From Flavobacteriaceae bacterium (GTDB lineage: Bacteria > Bacteroidota > Bacteroidia > Flavobacteriales > Flavobacteriaceae), in NCBI GenBank assembly GCA_016649715.1, contig JAENXC010000021.1, positions 1 through 52,020 on the forward strand: DNA of 52,020 bases, given 5' to 3'. The notes under the pieces are model-generated. The model searched no databases. It was not told the DNA's origin and saw only the letters and a list, made by a program, of their open reading frames with translations. The position numbers were made by a program, and so were the translations under genes. Shown here one piece after another: positions 49,453 through 52,020 of this stretch. Position 1 is the first letter of the stretch, and each line of letters starts with the position of its first letter.

Positions 49453-50946
49453 ATGATTTCTTCGGAAGAAAAAATAAAAGCTACCACGCTGGAAAAGTAT
49501 TTTGAACCTTTCCGGAATAACATCGTTGGTATTGATCAAGAATTTGATTCTCCCTTCGGAAGAAAAAAAATTATTTATACAGATTGGACAGCGAGCGGCC
49601 GTTTATACGCTCCCATTGAAGAAAAAATGCTCAAGGATTTCGGGCCATTTGTGGCGAACACCCACACCGAAACTTCCGTAACGGGTACGGCGATGACCAA
49701 GGCCTACCACGAAGCCCGAAAAATCATAAAAAAACACGTAAACGCAAACGATCACGATGTTCTTATTACTACCGGAAGTGGTATGACCGGAGCCATCAAC
49801 AAGTTCCAGCGAATCTTAGGGCTGAAAATTCCCGAAAATATAAAACAGTACACTAAAATTCCCGATGAAATCAGACCGGTGGTTTTTGTAACGCATATGG
49901 AGCACCATAGCAACCAAACCTCTTGGCTTGAAACCATTGCGGATGTTGTGGTTATACCACCCAACGATGATGTTTTGGTCTGTATGGAAACCTTCGCCGA
50001 GATTGTTGAAAAATATAAAAACCATCCCATAAAAATTGCAGCGGTTACAGGTTGCTCCAACGTAACTGGAATTCAAACTCCCTATCATGAAATTGCAAAG
50101 TTGATGCACGAAAACGGCGGCCTCTGTTTTGTAGATTTTGCCTGTTCGGCTCCGTATATTTCAATAGATATGCATCCCGAAGAAGAAGGTGCACATTTGG
50201 ACGCAATTTTCTTTTCTCCCCATAAATTTTTGGGTGGGCCTGGTTCCAGTGGCGTGCTTTTTTTCAACAATAATCTTTATAAAAATACCATACCAGACAA
50301 TCCCGGCGGCGGTACTGTTTCGTGGACCAATCCTTGGGGAAACCACAAATACATTGATGATATTGAAACCCGCGAAGACGGCGGAACACCTGGATTTCTG
50401 CAGGCCATCCGCACAGCGCTATCCATTCGGTTAAAGGAAAAAATGGGGATTGATAATATTTTGAAGCGCGAACACGAACTTTTGGATATCATATTTGAAA
50501 AGCTGAGTGATGTTCCAAATCTTAAAATTCTGGCGCCCCAAACGCAGGACAGACTGGCAGTAATCAGTTTTTATATTGACGATTTGCATTTCAATCTGGG
50601 CGTAAAATTACTCAACGACCGTTTCGGAATACAGACCCGTGGCGGATGCTCTTGTGCGGGAACTTACGGCCATTACTTGCTTCACGTAGATCAGGAAACC
50701 TCAAATAGGGTTACTTGTGAAATAGATCACGGCGATCTTACCCATAAACCGGGCTGGATACGAATGTCCATCCATCCCACAACTACAAATGAGGAAATTG
50801 AATATGTCTGTGATTCAATAAAACAGCTAGCAGAAAATTTTTCGAAATGGGGAAAAGAATATAAATACAATTCCAAAAACAATGAATATTTTCATCCAAA
50901 CGAAAAGGTGGATGATAAAATGGAAGCTTGGTTTACATTTGAATAA
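49453..50946 (+). CDS. Class V aminotransferase family protein
   Basis: A 497-residue PLP-dependent enzyme. Motifs in order: YTDWTASGRLYAPIEEKMLK at the N-terminus, HTETSVTGTAMTKAYHEARK, VFVTHMEHHSNQTSWLETIA, the PLP-binding Asp region GGLCFVDFACSAPYISIDMH, and DAIFFSPHKFLGGPGSSGVL with the PLP Lys in SPHKF. A long C-terminal tail after RGGCSCAGTYGHYLL contains several Cys and is longer than in SufS, hence the length near 500. It is separate from the SUF genes, so it is not the primary desulfurase, though the family includes cysteine desulfurases and other lyases. Its substrate is unknown. Confidence 0.88.
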   Translation: MISSEEKIKATTLEKYFEPFRNNIVGIDQEFDSPFGRKKIIYTDWTASGRLYAPIEEKMLKDFGPFVANTHTETSVTGTAMTKAYHEARKIIKKHVNANDHDVLITTGSGMTGAINKFQRILGLKIPENIKQYTKIPDEIRPVVFVTHMEHHSNQTSWLETIADVVVIPPNDDVLVCMETFAEIVEKYKNHPIKIAAVTGCSNVTGIQTPYHEIAKLMHENGGLCFVDFACSAPYISIDMHPEEEGAHLDAIFFSPHKFLGGPGSSGVLFFNNNLYKNTIPDNPGGGTVSWTNPWGNHKYIDDIETREDGGTPGFLQAIRTALSIRLKEKMGIDNILKREHELLDIIFEKLSDVPNLKILAPQTQDRLAVISFYIDDLHFNLGVKLLNDRFGIQTRGGCSCAGTYGHYLLHVDQETSNRVTCEIDHGDLTHKPGWIRMSIHPTTTNEEIEYVCDSIKQLAENFSKWGKEYKYNSKNNEYFHPNEKVDDKMEAWFTFE

Positions 50947-50972
50947 AGATTTCTAACTAACAACTGACCAAT

Positions 50973-51896
50973 TTGAAAAAACTGCTACTTCTTTTTTTTC
51001 TCCTTCCTTTTTTTAGTTTCGCACAGGAATATGTAGATATTTTCAGGATTGGCTACGGGCAAACATTCAACAATAATTTTGAGGCTGTTAACAGCGATAC
51101 GAACGTAAAATCCTTCGAAGTAGGGTTTACATTTCCAGTGGTTATCAATAAAAATCACGCCCTGATAACTGGGGCAGATTTCAGCAGTAATAATCTCCAA
51201 CTTTTTCCAGAGGTGGAATATACCAGTCTTTACAGTACAAATTTAAAATTGGGATTGGCTTCAACCTGGTCTGAAAAATGGAGCACAACTGTTGTTTTGT
51301 TGCCGAAGGTTGCTTCGGATTATAAAAATATTTCAGGTGATGATTTTTATTTTGGCGGTTTCGCGCTTTTGAAATTGAAAAAGAATGAAAACCTCAAATA
51401 CCGCTTTGGAATTTACGCTACCCAGGAAGCTTTCGGAATTTTTACAACGCCCATATTGGGTTGGTACTACTTAAGCCCAAACAAGCGCTTTGAAATGGAT
51501 ATGAGTTTGCCCATTTCGGCAGATGTAAGCTACAAGTTGGGAATTACAACTCTCGGCATTGATTACTTTGGGATTGGGCGTAGCTACAACGTGCATTATA
51601 AAAACCTACCTACTTTATATGCAGATCTCAGCTCGTTGGAATTTGCTGGCTATCTGCAGTTCAACACTTTGGAAGAAAGCGTTTTGCTTCGTGCGAAAGT
51701 AGGGTATTCCAGCAACAATTATGAAATGTACGCCGAGGGCGAAAAAATTGATTTGGGTGTTTCCGCCTTTAGTTTTGGCGATGATCGCACGCAGTTGAAT
51801 CCTTCAATCAATGGCGGTGTTTTCCTGAAATTTGAAGCTATATATAGATTCCACATTGGGGGAAATTCCAAATCCCAATCCACTGTTGTCCGATAA
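50973..51896 (+). CDS. Outer-membrane beta-barrel protein (DUF6268-like)
   Basis: About 307 residues, with TTG as start at 50973 giving the signal peptide MKKLLLLFFLLPFFSFAQ. The remainder is a set of amphipathic strands typical of an outer-membrane barrel (VGFTFPVVINKNHALITGAD; TNLKLGLASTWSEKWSTTVV; AGYLQFNTLEESVLLRAKVG). It resembles DUF6268-type proteins of Flavobacteriaceae, but I am not certain. Barrels usually end in an aromatic residue, and this one has FEAIYRFHIGGNSKSQSTVV plus R after the last strand, an unusual basic tail. The DNA next to the stop codon may be IS sequence, so the tail could have been changed by insertion. Confidence 0.72.
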   Translation: MKKLLLLFFLLPFFSFAQEYVDIFRIGYGQTFNNNFEAVNSDTNVKSFEVGFTFPVVINKNHALITGADFSSNNLQLFPEVEYTSLYSTNLKLGLASTWSEKWSTTVVLLPKVASDYKNISGDDFYFGGFALLKLKKNENLKYRFGIYATQEAFGIFTTPILGWYYLSPNKRFEMDMSLPISADVSYKLGITTLGIDYFGIGRSYNVHYKNLPTLYADLSSLEFAGYLQFNTLEESVLLRAKVGYSSNNYEMYAEGEKIDLGVSAFSFGDDRTQLNPSINGGVFLKFEAIYRFHIGGNSKSQSTVVR

Positions 51897-51908
51897 AAAA
51901 AATGCGAG

Positions 51909-51941
51909 TTGATTAAATCAACCCGCAAGATAGTATTTTTG
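51909..51941 (+). promoter_or_regulatory. Promoter-like element for the right-hand IS transposase
   Basis: TTG at 51909-51911, 22 bases, and TATTTTTG at 51934-51941 match TTG-N17-23-TAnnTTTG, 25 bases before the transposase ATG at 51967. It overlaps a hairpin (51904-51926) formed by GCGAGTTGATT and AAATCAACCCGC, which may also act as the terminator of the barrel gene. Confidence 0.6.
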
Positions 51942-51966
51942 TTTCACCACAAAACAATTAAATACT

Positions 51967-52020
51967 ATGAGCAAAAATGCAAATTTTATCGGACAGCCCA
52001 TCTTCTCACAACTGTTAAAA
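51967..52020 (+). CDS. IS4-type transposase, N-terminal fragment (DUF4372-like; runs off the window)
   Basis: The last 54 bases encode MSKNANFIGQPIFSQLLK. This opening is that of Bacteroidota IS4-type transposases carrying an N-terminal DUF4372 domain (MSK.xxFxGQPIFxQLL). The catalytic DDE core would lie outside the window. A perfect 11-base inverted repeat, 51887-51897 with 51985-51995 (TGTCCGATAAA/TTTATCGGACA), bridges the end of the barrel gene and the start of this frame. Confidence 0.75.
   Translation, partial: MSKNANFIGQPIFSQLLK

Noticed and set aside
49453-50946. A second SufS-type cysteine desulfurase
   Set aside because: The class V fold and PLP lysine are shared, but the protein is near 500 residues, has a different Cys-rich C-terminal region and is 37 kb from the SUF genes.

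Overview
The window comes from a Bacteroidota chromosome, almost certainly a member of the Flavobacteriaceae; I cannot fix the genus from sequence alone. The evidence is a SprF/PorP-family type IX secretion membrane protein, two large CarboxypepD_reg-type TonB-dependent receptors, many lipoproteins with short lipoboxes, a DksA-like protein of the zinc-less Bacteroidota type, a SUF iron-sulfur operon, and promoters of the Bacteroidota form TTG-N21-TAnnTTTG. Composition is AT-rich and coding density is high, with no tRNA, rRNA or CRISPR array seen.

Layout. Both edges run into insertion sequences: the first 86 bases are the 5' end of a transposase on the minus strand, and the last 54 bases are the 5' end of an IS4-type transposase on the plus strand. 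Bases 1-2012 are an accessory patch with IS leader hairpins, an NTF2-like lipoprotein and a sulfotransferase gene interrupted by a stop codon. From 2013 to 5607 come an aminopeptidase P, an alpha/beta hydrolase, a small Cys-rich protein and ThiL. From 5815 to 14343 lies the SUF operon (SufA-like, SufB, C, D, S, E, a DUF59 protein and a DUF2480 protein). It is interrupted by four non-SUF genes, most of them bordered by intergenic repeats. DUF3078, HflX, a decayed nuclease pseudogene and a PorP/SprF protein follow. A divergent group (TonB receptor plus DUF5689 lipoprotein on one side, a secreted endonuclease/exonuclease/phosphatase on the other) spans 18336-23169. A second TonB receptor with a clear promoter, an M23 peptidase and a DUF3108 protein follow.

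The tyrosine catabolic genes hmgA and hppD (28727-31617) flank a toxin-antitoxin pair whose toxin is broken. Next come a patatin/Omp85 protein with uvrC, then a RimK-RimB-RimK-aspartoacylase peptide-ligase cluster (35954-39663), folate cyclo-ligase, two small membrane proteins, LspA, a DksA-ileS operon, a DsbD-like reductase, a class V aminotransferase and an outer-membrane barrel protein that abuts the right-hand IS.

The most unusual structure in the window is repetitive. There is a family of degenerate tandem heptamers of form CTGNNYA at gene junctions, a perfect 17-bp inverted repeat around one SUF-operon interloper, GC-rich 23-bp repeats shared between two SUF intergenic gaps, and a hairpin mosaic near lspA. 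Three genes are visibly decaying: the sulfotransferase, the nuclease paralogue and the ParE-like toxin. I did not find a clearly novel multi-gene system. The best candidates for follow-up are the interrupted SUF operon, the TonB/DUF5689/nuclease divergon and the double-RimK cluster.
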